Source: Taenia hydatigena (taxonomy: Eukaryota; Platyhelminthes; Cestoda; Cyclophyllidea; Taeniidae). From it: a stretch of DNA of 64,000 nucleotides. Under the pieces are notes generated by a model. The model was not told where the DNA came from. It did no database searches and worked only from the letters and a program-made list of their open reading frames with translations. The stretch covers positions 10,378,368 to 10,442,367 of the forward strand of contig JADWOT020000003.1 of the NCBI GenBank assembly GCA_036345935.2, in the 5' to 3' direction. Below are positions 1 through 13,067 of the stretch, piece after piece (position 1 is the stretch's first letter; every line of letters begins with the position of its first letter). Position numbers and translations under genes: made by a program.

Positions 1-2340
1 TTCGCAAGATCATTTGTCAGAGAGAACATTTTGTTCCATAATAATTTAGAGCACTTTCCCTTCGATAAGATCAAGATATTTGGTCTAGGTTTTTCAACTT
101 TTGTCATTTCGTATCATTTGAAAAGACAGCATGCTCGAATGGATAGTTTTAGTTTGAGACACTTGACAAATTGATCCAGCCTTTATCATGGAAGTTGGAA
201 AGTGGAAGCTAGGAGGCAGAATATTTTGCAAATGACGCGACGCTTCGTACAGTCCGAAACTGGGTACACAACCATAAACTGAATGCATCGAGTGCATTAA
301 ATCTCTCCCACGATCCAGGGACGGTGTCTGGGCAATAATAATAATAGTATTAGTAATCAAAAATGACAAAGACATTTGGTAAGATTTTCAGCACATGCTA
401 TGAGGAGCTGCCTCGTTCGGATTCTTTCGATGCTATAATACATGGCAGTGGAAAACTCAGCAGCGCTTACTTGAATGCGCTGATTAACCTCAAGGTTGAG
501 AGTGATTATGCCTGATGGTATGCCGGTGCCGAACAGACCCAAATAAACTATAACTCAGTGACTGCGACTAGCGGACTCGGCGGTTTGCAGACACTGGCAA
601 TTTTGAGCACACTTGGTCACTTCCTAGATGGCGGGACAACCTGCAGCCAACACGCATTTGTCTTTGTATCGATTGGTACCGCAACTCTTACCGAGTCACC
701 AGAATTGAACTCTTTCCTTAACCAGACTACAGTCATTCTGCTACAAATCCATCCACACAGCAAAACTTACTCCTAGCGGAATCGGTCATTCAATAAATGC
801 AGGAAGTTATCGCTCTTCTGAAGTAGCATACTCAGCAATCAACTGCCGTCACAGTGTTAAGTTAATTCCGTAAATCAGTGGTAGTTGGAATCGAACTGAC
901 GAGTTTCATGAAAGGGTGAAGTTGATCTTCTCCCACTTTCCACAGGCTGGACAAAGTGGGAAAGCAAGCAACGTGGTCGTAGGTTGAGGGCGGGCGAAGT
1001 GCTTTGTGTGGTTAACCTATGCTCCAGCAGTGGACTTCTAAGCGTATTTGTGTCCTCTAATTAACATATTTGAACAGCGGGATCTTCGAGATCTGATGTA
1101 TGGATACATTGTGGGACGTTAAATGATAAGTTGGCTGCTCAGTTGTGGGACAAAATCGAAGGGTCTTGCTGAATGTAGGGTCATTAATGTCCATCGCACC
1201 GCCAAAAGCTTTGCAGTTAGGACTTTGAGTACTAACTTCTCCACAATGATGTTTGTTCCAAGTCGTTCAACAGCGATTAACTCAGTCGGTAAAGGCTTAC
1301 GATTCTGGGATTACCTGATCGTTTAACGCGCTAGGGTAAATGCAATCACACGAGGCACTTAGCTTCGAGGAACATGATGGAGCTTGCCACACACTTGCTC
1401 ACTTTTTACTCCTATTATTAAGGTGCAGATATTCTTAAGATGTTTGGACATATCTGAGAGACTAAACATCGAGAATACCTCTGCGATGTGTACTACGGCT
1501 TCGCTTCCAGTTAACTCATGACAGGTAGTCTCAAACCCATTTATTGACGTGTTCTATGAGCTCGTTTTGGTTTCTAAGTATTAGTTCATGAGCTTTATCC
1601 AGCGTCCGTGATGAAACATTCATCTCCACTGAATTTGATTGCAGAGCTACAGCAGAAAAAGATGTTGTGAACATTCCGTCGCTACACTGTGATGTCTAAG
1701 CATGCCTGAGGCTTGTTAATTTCATTCACCATAGTCAGTGACTTCTATTGCTCCATAGTCACGCAATTAATCTCCGAGTTCTACTCTCCGGTTTCGTGCA
1801 GGCAGGAAACTAGCCTTTTTGGATTTCAGTTTGGTGGCAAAAGGTCCCATCAATGCCATTGCTGCACTTACTAAACAATCGTAACGTACATCCGCAGCAA
1901 ATTCAATTAATCACGCCAACACTGAGAACATGAATACAACGCAATCTGTCAGGGTGATTTCTAGTGGCATTCATCTTCAACCTAATTCATGTGGCGTAAT
2001 CTGCTGTTTCTTACCAAACTGATCCATCTTACTCGTTAGGCGATACGTAATCGCACAAGCTGCCAACACTGGACACAAGATATTTTAGTCATTTATAACA
2101 GTTATTTGCATTTCGCTAATGCTAATTGCAAAATCACTCGAGCAAAATGAGCGAAACTCCTATGACTCAGGGAATGGGCAATTTGCAATGCTAAAGCAGT
2201 TCCTGCAAACATCTTGCCACAACGTGGCCAGAGCCGTTTTAAACTGGTATTTGCATGAGCTTCCAAAGTCACCCTTATTAAATCACCCAACCAAAAGTAC
2301 CAAAAACGAGGATACAAAAGCATATCATCAGTGTTGCATA
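1..2340. other. Non-genic DNA, nothing recognised
   Basis: No reading frame here looks like protein and I see no copy of the FB, P2, R or G repeats used elsewhere in the window. The open stretches are short and have no supporting splice sites or homologues in the window. I see no RNA gene either; an isolated B-box-like string near 890 has no matching stem or A box. Confidence 0.5.
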
Positions 2341-2354
2341 CGTAGTGGATCCAA

Positions 2355-3508
2355 TTACACAGGGTGTGCAGAGTCATCAACTTGAGCATTCTCAATTCTT
2401 TGAGAGAGCACGTCGTAGAGACCCCAATTCAACAGATTGCTCCAGTCGGTATAGGTTGGATTCAAGTTCTTGATGCAACATAGCCGCCATTTGGCTTGCA
2501 TGGTAGCCAGGAGATGACTGTTGTGTTGTGCAAGGTTCTGGTGGAAATTCATGAGACAACTCATCTCAGTTGACTTATTCACGAGCTTATTGACAAAAAC
2601 TACGATAAGTAGCGTCTGATGAGGTTGGAGGGATTCTAGGGTGATTGTTAGATCATGATTGAGCGTATGGTTGCGCCTGACTACTGCGACTGCCTACTAT
2701 ATGCAGTGGATCTCTCGCACTTTTCCAATCATGATCTAACAATCACCCTAGAATCCCTCCAACCTCATCAGACGCTACTTATCGTAGTTTTTGTCAATGG
2801 GCTCGTAGATAAATCAACTGAGATGAGTTGTCGGTCCATAGTATGCATGCTGCCTTCGACACAAGTTGTTACAAAGATAAGCTTGCTGATTGCAGCACCA
2901 TTTGTGCTCTTTGAAAAGTTATGAGATGAATGATAGCTGAGAAGGAATAGCTCTGGCGGATGTAGGCAAATTGTGAATTCACGTGGCGACAGCCAAGCCA
3001 CGTGTGGGTCTCTAAACAGCCAAATGTGTACAGGTCTTTGGTCTCGAATCTGCGGCAGCTCTGTGAAATTGCGTTGGAGGGAGTCAAGCTGGGCATTGTA
3101 TTATATGATAGCATGCAGTGCGTTTCGATGAGAATTTGGCGCAGGTTGAGGAGAAAGCTTTTGGAGAAGACATTTGTCAAGCCAGGCCCACATGTTAATC
3201 TGCTGATGTAGGACAGTGGAGAACTTCGGCATTGAAGGTATTGCCCTCCATCTTGGAATAGCCATGCAACAATTGACCAGATCACAACCGTTGAGATATT
3301 GGCAAATTTGTAATGCCAATTCAAAGGGAAGTTCGGTAATTTTGCGACGTGAGCTGTTTTGAGCCTATGTTATCAATAAAGAATACCATTTCCGGTTGTA
3401 TAGGCTTCAAATAGGCGAAATATAACAGTGCGAAATAGCCAAATTACTAAGGAGGTGTAAACAATAATAATTAATGAAAAAGAAAAGTTGGCCTTTAGGA
3501 CCTACCAT
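2355..3508 (-). pseudogene. FB1: F-box family copy, frameshifted and internally inverted
   Basis: The 5' end matches the family plan: ATG at 3508-3506, donor GTAGGT just after it, and a plausible acceptor that starts exon 2 at 3364. Joined, these open 88 codons with a clear F-box (KITELPFELALQICQYLNG, then AIPRW) and the family WLDKCLL motif, ending at a stop at 3103-3101. The later part of the family protein is still visible but out of order. The C-terminal segment (PHQTLLIVVFVN, then about 75 residues) reads on minus from about 2660 to 2355. A second copy of its start reads on plus at about 2690-2830, so the middle has been inverted. An ATTTAAG promoter-like box lies near 3560. A truncated F-box product is possible, but a pseudogene is more likely. 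Confidence 0.7.
2552..2833. repeat. Fold-back inverted repeat inside FB1
   Basis: About 70 bases at 2590-2659 are the exact reverse complement of 2732-2801, with roughly 75 unique bases between. The match continues outward for about another 30 bases with several mismatches, to about 2552 and 2833. Both arms encode the same family peptide (TLESLQPHQTLLIVVFVN) on opposite strands, so the structure came from a local inverted duplication of FB1 coding sequence. The near-perfect core suggests a recent event or gene conversion. A transcript would form a long hairpin. Confidence 0.9.
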
Positions 3509-3729
3509 TGGCGCGAGACGCTAGCGTAGATTGATGGCGTGGTAGATGCGCCGAGGCTTAAATACATTGCGCCTTGGAGGGGGTGTCCGAGTGACCCCAC
3601 TGAGATGACAGCTCATTGGTTCTCGCCGTATCACCTGGTCTGACATTCGCGCATCAGCAACACCTATCTGACTCCCCTTTATCCGACTATAGGGGCTGCA
3701 ATCCAATAACATGGAAACTTATAATCCTG

Positions 3730-5211
3730 TGCTCAGAGTAGTGCCTTGCACCAACTATGGCATCAATACCACTGCCTATTTCACCGCTACGAGCCATTAA
3801 CTTGATAAGACAGAAGGCCATTCCCTAGACAGTCCTTACGTATTTGCAGTTGGCATTGTCCACGCACGAGCCATGGTGTATTTAGGCTAATGTGGATATT
3901 GGGCCGTAAAACTACAATGCCTTTATCTGCCAAATAATCTTCAAGTGTCGACTTTAACACGACCTGTCACTATCAGCATCGACAGTAAAACTCCTCATAA
4001 CGAGTGATGAAAGTGAGCTAACGTAGACTAGCACTGATTTATTCACGAATTTTGAAATCCATAAAATGCTGCTCCACTAAACACTCATCTCTATTGAAGC
4101 GGAAACCCGGTGAAAGTCCAAAAGTGTCTTGCATAATTTTGTTTTGCATGTAGGAGGTCTGGGAGTATGAAGATGTGCTCAACTGCAGGAAGTTCAATGA
4201 ATGTATTTTGCGATTTAATGGTACAGAAGGATGCGCTCGAGCGGATGGAGTAAGTGCATTTGATGCAGTAAGAAGTGGTGAATCCAACCAAAACCAAAGT
4301 TGAGATAATTTCTAGAAAACTATACACAATGCTTGAGGGTATGTGCGATTCAAGTGGTGCATACGCCAATAAAATCGGAAAGTGCATGAGTGGTTACCTC
4401 CACCCATCTCCACTGTTCATGCGTGCACCAAAACTGTCATCCGCCACGGTGATTAGCACGGTCAGATGAATGAACAGATCCACGTACGCTGCACACCACC
4501 TACAATGAGAGTAGTTTGCTACAGCTGCGCCCGTTCTGAAGACTGCGGAGGCAAGTTTGCTAATACATGACATGCCCTTCATTATGTTTTCCATGAGGCT
4601 ATTCTGTAACCGAGAAGAATCAGTTTGTCAGAGGCTGAGTGATGAACCTCTTATTCACGTAAATAATGACATGGTATTGTAAGGTCAGATGTCTGAGTTA
4701 CTACTAGCTTTCAAATCACTACAATTTTACAGTGTGCTACCTTATGGGTTCTTTGCAACTTAGAGTTATCTGGTTGACCGAGAGTCTCAAATGTGCTGGT
4801 TGGCTGTTTTAAGCGAAAACACCGCAAAAGCAACGTATTATCAGCTTAGGTTCCACATTGCGGTTAGCTGTGATAAGTTGAGAATCTTGTGCTATCAACT
4901 TTGACTTTGTCAACAGCTGAATGCTAAGATTGATGTAATGCCTACGACTTGAAGGCTGTCTCAAATTAACTCCACTAAATATGCACTTCGATGTCACGTT
5001 GCTACTTAAAATCGCCTATGCTATTTAGCGCATCTCTATTCACTCATGGATAGATCTCCCATTTTTCGTCATTTTAACTTCTTTGCTTTACAACTCAGCG
5101 CGTCAATTGTCCCTACTATTACTACACTTTGCTTTGCTCGCAGCCCTGTTTCTTGAATGCATGCTGCACTGCTGCTTCCTTTTTCTTATCTGGCACGCAC
5201 TCTTCGATTCC
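3730..5211. other. Non-genic stretch between FB1 and R1
   Basis: No gene or known repeat is visible. Short open frames near 4040-4590 overlap on both strands, lack splice signals and have no partner elsewhere in the window. The right edge is sharp: from about 5212 the sequence matches R2 and R3, while the 350 bases that precede that point in R2 and R3 are absent here. Confidence 0.45.
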
Positions 5212-7445
5212 GGGAGCACCCTGTTCCGCTCTCTGTGCGTCCAAGGTCTATCTAAAATAACACTTGTCTTCTGATTAATGGGAGGCTCAAATTATTTTAC
5301 GTTGTATGGCTTCTTTTTGATTTCGTGGTTGGATGCGATCAACGCGGCCCACCGACAGCGCACAACACACGCACACATGACTCCAGACGTGCTAAACCCG
5401 TCCATTTTCGTGGCTGTAAGGAGAGAGGGGAGGTCTCGCAGGCCTCAAACCATGTTCGTCGTGGCGTGTCATTTTTGTGGCTTTTACGTCCCCATTCGCA
5501 TTCTTGATGCTGCCCCAATAACACTGAAATGCCTTTATAAGCTTAAAGCTATGCCAATTTATTTGGGTGGATTGTCGTTTAAAAACATTAGAGAATGAGC
5601 GAGCTCCATATAAATTAAAATTCGAGGGTTTGCACCTCGTGAGAGGAACGTCTGATTGTCAGACCTGACAAATAGCGCATGAATTGATGAGGAAGCTTGT
5701 GGCATTATCAGTGTGTGTAGGAGCGTCAGTCGTATTTTAAGAGAAGAGTTTCGGTAAGTCAGAAGTTGTCATCGCTACTGCTGCGGTGCCTTGCTTCCCT
5801 GTGACATGGATCGAACTTGATGCCCGCAATGCCATGTCCGTGATTAAGTCGAGAATAATGGCATGATCCAGTATTTGCTAGAGTTTCCCATCTCTAATAA
5901 CTATTATATACGTGTTAGTTATGTCACCGTGAAAGTGTGTGAGCATACGAACCTTTGATGGTGCAGCCACTGCTTCATATCCCAAAATAGGTGTTAAGCT
6001 CATGCAGGATCGAATGAACTTAGAACCGGGCACTTTGATTGTCTAAAGATGTAGCGTATACCGAATTACAATCTAATATAAAGGCAAATCATTGCGTTGC
6101 ATCAATTTTTACATGTTGAGTGAAATGCTGATCTTAGAAATGAAAATGAAACAATGAGGACTAAACAGCATGCCCTTCGGAGGAGGGATCAGGCTGATCT
6201 CACCACAACGTCTACACATGCTACCCAGATTTAACCACGCCTTCAATCTGCTACTTTAACACCCTGACGACGTGATTCCCGGATTTCTCGCAATGCTTTC
6301 TCGTTGTGAATGCCACATCAGAGGCATGACCAGGACTCTGACCACCAGACGTGTTGATCACTCGCTTTTGCATATCTGCTCCAATATCTCTTGAATAAGG
6401 AAAATAAGGCAAAATGAGGATTGTTGCGTCACTGTTTTGGCTGTTCTAAACGCAACAATGATTCAAAGACATCATTTTTCTACCTTAGAATAGAAGCACA
6501 TGCAGTAAAATAAAGCGGGTCATGGCCCAATGCTTTTAGTGCTCGAATCATTATCTTACTGCTCTTTCGCATGCTTCACCTACAGTCATTCTGATGCAGA
6601 AGCTGAAGCGAATATTTGCCGCAGCAGGAAGTGGAGCAAGAAATGATGTGATATTCGCGAAAAGAAGGCGTTGCACCAACCAAATCTCTGCCGCATTTCA
6701 TGTAAGTTGCGGATGTTACTCGCTTTTTGCCACCCTGCTGTCTCATAGACACTACATGACTCTACGACGGTGCCCACAACAAATCTGCCTTTTTACTCCT
6801 TCAAGCATGGTGTGCGCGCCCTTTGAATGCTTCCTTGACAAGCATGATGCATAAGCCATCAAAGAAGCCCAAGCTAATTGTTTTTAAATTAAGCGGAAAA
6901 GAAAAGAAGGATGCTTTACAGGAAAAGGAGTATATTTCAGTTGGCGAATTCGAGAAAAATTAACGTTTGTTCCCTTGATTAAGAGATCGAAGTGGGCAAA
7001 TCGTGACAGCTCCTTCAAATTGTAGTTCTCAACTGCATGAAGCTTGACATAGTACATTCGCTAATGTGGGTCCATCATGCATGTACAGCAGTCGTATTAC
7101 ATACTAATGAACTCAGCCGCACCCATGTAGCATAGCGGTAGGATCTATACGACAGGAAGCAAGATTAAGTAATTTGGCAAGGTATAAAGTGTAATAGGTT
7201 TTGCAGACGCATTGTTGTTTACAGAGTGTGGAGACACAAAGTGGGACAGGATGCCATTGTGCCATGTTGCTATCGTGTAGCTTTCCGTGGAAAGACAATT
7301 TAAGAGTTGTATGCTTAGAAGCTACTGCACAGTCTATCATATTTGAGCAGGACCTACACGAGATGAAGTTGATGGCTTTAGCTAGTGCTAAGAGAGTGTT
7401 TCTTCTGCCAAGCCACCGTCTAAATTGCTGACAGGACAACTTATC
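5212..7445. repeat. R1: left copy of the 2.2 kb direct repeat
   Basis: This block runs parallel to 59028-61270 almost base for base. In the stretch 6596-6790 I count about five differences from the right copy. It contains the 5'-most segment of P2 (5278-5600, minus sense), a block around 5940-6120, an FB-type promoter remnant near 6180-6240 in minus orientation, and FB 3'-flanking sequence from about 6590 on. It stops within a few bases of where arm A starts (ACAACTTAT at about 7437-7445), and R3 stops at the same internal base. None of its open frames has consistent support as a gene. Confidence 0.85.
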
Positions 7446-8206
7446 AGGTTGTGGCGCAATGCTTGCAGTGCTTATTTATCGTGGTAACACTACTCAGCGT
7501 ATCTTACCTGCAGTGGTCCCGATTGATATATTATAGTGAATCCTTGCCGGGGCAGGAAACGAAGCAGGAATTGATATGCGATCCGCGCACAGATGTTGCA
7601 CCAAGCAAGCCTCTGCCCTACTTGAAGTTAGTTGCTGATATTACTCGCTGCTTATCATCTAACTACTTCATAAATACTCGTGCATCACTACATGGCTTAA
7701 AGCACGGCTGAGATAGAATGACGCCTTAGTGGCAGTGCCTGCATCAAATCTGCCCTTCACGCCTTCAAGCATGATACGTGTGCCATTTGATTTCTCCCCT
7801 TAACAAATAGGAACGTCCATGCTGTAAGCGAGTCTACGCTAATGGGTTTGAAAGCCGCACAATTAAGTGAGAAAGGACAGAAAGATGCGGCACGAGAAGA
7901 GAGCAATATTTGAGTTGGCAGTCACAGAGAGAAGCAACACTTGCAAGAAAGTGTCAGTTTCCTTCATTCACAGGTCGTGATGGACTAATTGTGACAGCGC
8001 CTTTAAATTGAGGCTTTCAACTGCAAGACGTTTGACACACCATAGTCGCCACCCCGAGTCTATTATGTGTGTATAGCATTCGTATTGCACACTGATAAAT
8101 TCTGCCGTACACATGTAGTATGCTGATGGAATCAATCTGACGTGAAGCACGCTGTAGTGGTATGACCAGGTAGAGCGTTTAATAGTATTCGCAGAAATAT
8201 AAATGT
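7446..8206 (-). other. FB 3'-side remnant downstream of the FB2 stop
   Basis: Past the FB2 stop the DNA still resembles FB copies: it aligns with 55465-55886 (FB15), and parts match 6700-7430 in R1 and 17680-18000. One shifted frame stays open for about 91 codons at 7968-8243 and its translation resembles the matching frame of FB15, for example near the INNYISA and INIYISA motifs. This may be the ancestral downstream coding region, now out of frame with the F-box, or untranslated 3' sequence. The mirror block in arm B is 43922-44690. Confidence 0.45.
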
Positions 8207-8508
8207 TTATAAAACGTGCAGATATAACAGAATCCATTGCCACTTAGGGATGGCTCTGCAGACATTCACTATATCCTCCACGCTGAGGTATTCGCATATT
8301 TTGAGTGCCAAATCGGGTGGGAGGTCGGTGATTATGAACTGTTCCTAAAGTGAAACGAAAGCAAGCTTTTAGCAGAAACATGGGTGTGTGATGAATGTGT
8401 AGTGATGTTGGAGAACACAAGCCGGGATATATATATAGGGCAGGTGGTGAAAATGAGCAAAGAGGAAGGAATGGTAAGATGCAAATAGAATCTACCGGAA
8501 CCCACCAT
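8207..8508 (-). CDS. FB2: F-box-only mini-gene, 46 aa, two exons
   Basis: Gene model: ATG at 8508-8506, intron 8505-8345 (GTGGGT to TTTAG), exon 2 from 8344 to a TAA at 8209-8207. The joined product is 46 residues and is almost entirely F-box: ITDLPPDLALKICEYLSVED, then VCRAIPKWQW. F-box domains bind Skp1 in SCF ubiquitin ligases. With no substrate-binding region, this protein could only occupy Skp1, if it is made. The mirror copy FB13 is also intact, and FB15 stops at the same codon. The TATTTAAA box at 8560-8553 lies 52 bases before the ATG. It could equally be a decayed 5' fragment that happens to be open. Confidence 0.5.
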
Positions 8509-8740
8509 GCTGGAAAGGTGATAGCGTAGGTGGTGTGACAGAGGTGACGAGGTTTAAATACTGCAGCCTCGGAAGGGGGTAGGGAATGGGAGTAGGGAAA
8601 TCGATTGACCCCACAGTGGCGTTGACACATTCGGCGGTTCCGTGTCGTCTGGTGTGAGTATTACGCGATCGTCTCACCTCGACCAGCTGTCCTTTGCCAT
8701 CTAATGGTAAAGACGGACGCAAACATAGCAGACGCGGTGG
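8509..8740 (-). promoter_or_regulatory. FB2 promoter with TATA-like box
   Basis: Reading minus, a TATTTAAA box at 8560-8553 precedes the ATG by 52 bases, which leaves room for a leader of about 20-25 bases. Upstream is a block conserved in most FB copies, including AATGTGTCAACGCC and, further out, GAGGTGAGACGATCGCG. The last string could be a splice donor (GAG followed by GTGAGA) of an untested upstream exon. Homologous blocks precede FB1, FB3-FB6, FB9-FB15 in varied condition. Confidence 0.5.
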
Positions 8741-8879
8741 AGAGAGCATGAGCGTTTGCTAATGCGATAATACCGGCATAGCAGTAGTACATAGGCGTCA
8801 AATGAAGGCATACGTGGTTGATTTTTCTGCAAGAAGTTAACAATCATCGCAATGCTGCTAAGGTGTGATGCCATTAGAG

Positions 8880-11800
8880 AAGTCAGTAGATCGTTTGACA
8901 CAAAAATCAGGCGTCAGCAGTCACTTTCTACCGTCTCATACGAGCCGCACTGATTGGCCTACTAGCGAAACGTTTCATAGTTCACGATTATTACATTATT
9001 CCCGCAAAAGGCAAAAGAGAGTTAGTTGCCAAACGCAAGTGGTATATTGGGAAGTTAGGTTAGGAAACGCCACAGAATCTTTTCTCATCCGCATTAGCGG
9101 ACTCTTTTTCGCCTATCTCTGCAGCAGTTGAGACAACTTTGAGGATGGAAGTGCACATAATTCTGGGGCGGAATGTGTGCCGACGACGTTGAGAAGGACT
9201 GAAGAAAAGGACTCTAGCAAAGATATAATTGCAAAGTCTTTTCTCTTTAAGTCAAAACGAAGAGCCACTCACGGAACTTATCAACGTCTCACGGTATGGT
9301 TTGGCCACTCCACCGCGAGCAGAGGAGTTGCTGGAAAAGAAGATGAATTAAGGAGAAACATCTAGAACATGGTTGTAACACTTGCCTTTAAATGACTTAG
9401 GCTCCAGCTTGTGTAGCGACAGGGGAAAAATCTGTTTAATGCTAATTTGTCCATGTACTCATTCCAGTTCTTCGGCTATTCATGTTAATAGCAACAAGTC
9501 ATGATGCTTAAATCCGTTTTGCTCAAGATTCAGTAATCTCTGTGATCAAAGATGATTTGTTTATTGTTCTGCATCCCTTCCATGAGTGTTCCATGTTCCG
9601 TGTTCCAGACCGTTGGCAAGATTTCTAGCTATGTTCAGTTCCGCCAGGATCACACCTCAATTCCACTTCTCATTCCTGCAAATAGCCGAATGGCTGTGCT
9701 GTATCTCTGTTTTGAAGGCAACATACCTTAACTCCAGAGCTGGCGTACGGTACCCAGTAGGCGATACAAAATGTGGTTATCACTGATGTCTACCTCGGGC
9801 TTGTTAGCAACAGTATGCCTAATGACAGCAGAAAGGGTAGTAGACCTGAATGTTTGACGAGAGTGTGTTTGAAGGTGCCTGCGGCAGGTCGCAGTAATCA
9901 GTTTATAAGCTCCTACCCAATCTAGCCAGTTGGCCGTGCAAATGTCTGTCGGAAATGGCACTCTCCTTGATGCCTCCGCTTCAGTCCTCACAAAAGCCAT
10001 TCCCATCCGCTTTTCATCAAAGAACAATGTTACCCGTGAGAGTGACGATATTAGTCACATGAAAATGCATCACACAGAAAAGATAGTAAAAGCTGAGCAT
10101 CAAAATGATTTTATGTGTTTGGCCACAGTCAGAGGTGATGAAGTGAAGCGGTTCCTGCTGAGGTTGCTCCGCCCGCCATGAAGTAGAATTAAATTGTAAA
10201 ACAAAAAATAAATGAAAGGGTAAAAGTGCTTTCCACTTCTAAAACTGAGGTTTACTTTGGAGTTGAAGTAAGAGGACTTAAAGAAGAAATGCTGCGCGAG
10301 GATAAACGCCATTGTCAAACCTTCTGTCAGGGATCACCACAGGTTCAACCATCAGCAAGCGATGCCTTTTCCCCATCGCATGTTGACTTAGCATTCAGAT
10401 ATTGAAATGATTTTAGACGTCTTCATATCAGCTTTGATTTTTGGATCAAACTATGCAAAATCCCTCAGTGAACTACTTATCACTTGGGAGAAATTAACTC
10501 AGTTGCATCAACTTTCCTTTCCCCTTGACTGCTATGATTTTATTTAGTTCAAACTGGGTTAAGTTGCGCATCCTTCTCCTTCTTGGTTTGGGCTGGCGTT
10601 TTGCTGAAGGATTGGAAGACTCGAACTCATGTGGGTGGTGTAATTTGCAGCGCTTTCGAACAGAGTCCACATCAGCTGTTAAACAGCACGGATCCCCTCC
10701 TGAAGGTAGTTGAAGTGGCAAACGTGTCTAAAATAATGCTTGGTCACCTCTAAGTTTTGCAGCTGATACTGTTTTGGGATTGAAGAGTGTGATGCACAGA
10801 AGAAGGACGACAAATTATTTCCGGCAGCACCTACATTATGCAGCATCATAGGGTCCCTGGTACGTCTGAACCTAATGCTTCAAATTTGGAAGATGAAATA
10901 AAAGTCACCTCGCGCCTTCAATACTTTCCCCATTCGAGCATTTGTTTCTTCTGTATGGATTGGAAACTGGCTTTCAAGTCTCTTATGCATCCTTGTCTAT
11001 GCTAAATGCATCCTATCGGTGAACAAACTAAGGGACCACCCTGCCGCAGCCAAACAGTAGGCGAAAAAGGCCTTTAGACGAGGGCGTCCAGCAAAGAAAC
11101 GCAATCATTGTGCGGCAATGTTGCAGTTCAAGCATAATTATGGCTACAAAGAAATGCCTATGCAGTAATTCAGTCGGCTATCACGAGAGCAGTAGGTGAT
11201 TAGGGCTCTAAGGAAAGTAGTAGACGAACACATGCTGGATAAACGATTTTAAGGTTTTGAACCAGTGGACCTCAAGCAGAGCACCTCCCTACACCGCGAC
11301 ATTTGTGCACTGTAAGATGCTTGAGTGGTGCCAAATTATTTGCACTATTGTCTAATGTTGGATGTGCCTTCAACATTCGTTCTATTACCATCATCGCAAC
11401 TCGTTTTCATCCACGTTCGTCAGGTCAATAATCTGTCCGTTAAAATTACGAATGCAGTCGCTCCTGAAAATACATCCCTCAAGGGATCTAGGAAAGGTGA
11501 ATGCTATAACGTCCTGTAGGATTTAGATCACCGGTGCAGTTAATGAGGCGGTATCTTATGCAGGCAGCAGGTGACAATGTGAGAGTAGAGGAAGGAATAA
11601 AGTTGTGAAATTGAAATCCGCTTGTGAAAGAGCAACCTTTAGTTGACTTAGCCCAATCATCTCTAAGACGCGATTGTGTGTTTCCATCTTATCGACATGG
11701 CTCACTAAGCACGCGTACAACCTCTCAGTCGGCTTCCACCCATACTTGCTTGTCTTTTTGCGATTCGAGGGAATTCAGTGTCAGCTGCTCGAAGTGCCTT

Positions 11801-12400
11801 CTGAGTTCCTGTTGTCGGTTAACAAATCCAGTGTTGGGAGAAGAAAAGTGATTGCAATGCATAAATGTATTCATTGAAACCAACTAGCGCGGAATTGGTT
11901 TGACGCCTAACTCTAACTGATTAGCACATTCGAGTGTCCTGTCAGAGCCGACGCCAACATGAAATCAAGTAATAACAGTTGACGAGTAGGCTAAGAGAGA
12001 TTCACTGTGACCCTTTGGGAAGAAAATTTGCCCCATAGACTGAGGGAATGCAAGTCCTTTTATCTAATGTCCTTGATACTTTATAGGAAACTTAGTCAAC
12101 ATGCACACCAACCAAACGCCTTTCACCGACGTGGTTCACTCTGAAGAAAAGGTGTCTCTGAGGTGTATTGACTAAACCACGACCATTGGGTAGCTTAGTC
12201 GACAGGACGTGCGTTTCTCACTTCGTTTAAATGGCGTCACATACGAACTCAATTCAGCTGGATATGCGAATCCGTGAAGAGTGGGGCAATGGGATCAACG
12301 TGTGAAAGAGTGAGAGAGTTATACAGCGGAGCGACAATCGCTTATACGTCAATTTATCCGGTCAGAAGCATTATTGGTGGCGATTCGTGTCTCAGTTTTA
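8880..12400. other. Arm A spacer without a recognisable gene
   Basis: This 3.5 kb block is faithfully mirrored at about 39700-43260 in arm B, so it was part of the duplicated unit, but I see no convincing gene in it. Open frames at 9586-9786 and 10525-10713 are matched in arm B, yet they start and stop arbitrarily and lack splice signals. Two overlapping frames at 11624-11877 are matched at 40227-40505 with similar drift in each frame. Confidence 0.45.
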
Positions 12401-13067
12401 GCTTCATGACTGGAAGCTCATACCTACAGCCTACTTGACTGCTGTAGCTAAGAGGAAGGCTACAGTGCATGCTTTACTGTAGACGTCTGCTTTCGATGTC
12501 GGAAGACCTGCTGTCTTTCTTGGCAGCATTACGCACAGGCAACACTGCGATGATTGCTAGCTCTTCACAGAAATAGAAGTTATTCTGCGTTCTTTTGAGG
12601 GCAATGCATTACATCTATGGCAGTTTGACTCCATTAAAAGGGTTCATGTTGTCTCCACGGCATCTACTTTGTTTGCATCCTTCTTTACAATTGGACAACC
12701 AAGGCCAATTGGTCGAGGTGAGACGATCGCGTCAAAATCACACAAGGTGACAGGAAATGCCATTGTAACATTACTCCAATTCCTCGCTCTCCATCCTTCC
12801 TTTCTTTTTCCTTCCCGAGACAGCAGCATTTAAACTTCGTCACCTCTATTACACATTCAATGCACACAATATCACATTTCCAGCATGGTGGGTTCCAGTA
12901 GCCTCCATTTGCGTCTTACCTCTCTTCGTTATCTTTACCAAGTCCCATTGCTTTCCTTGCATGTCTCGTTCTGCATCACATTTTCCATCCCATTTCCATG
13001 TCACTAACGGTGGCATAATCAGAATCACTGACCTGCCCGAAGATGCACCACTGGCATCATGGTCGAA

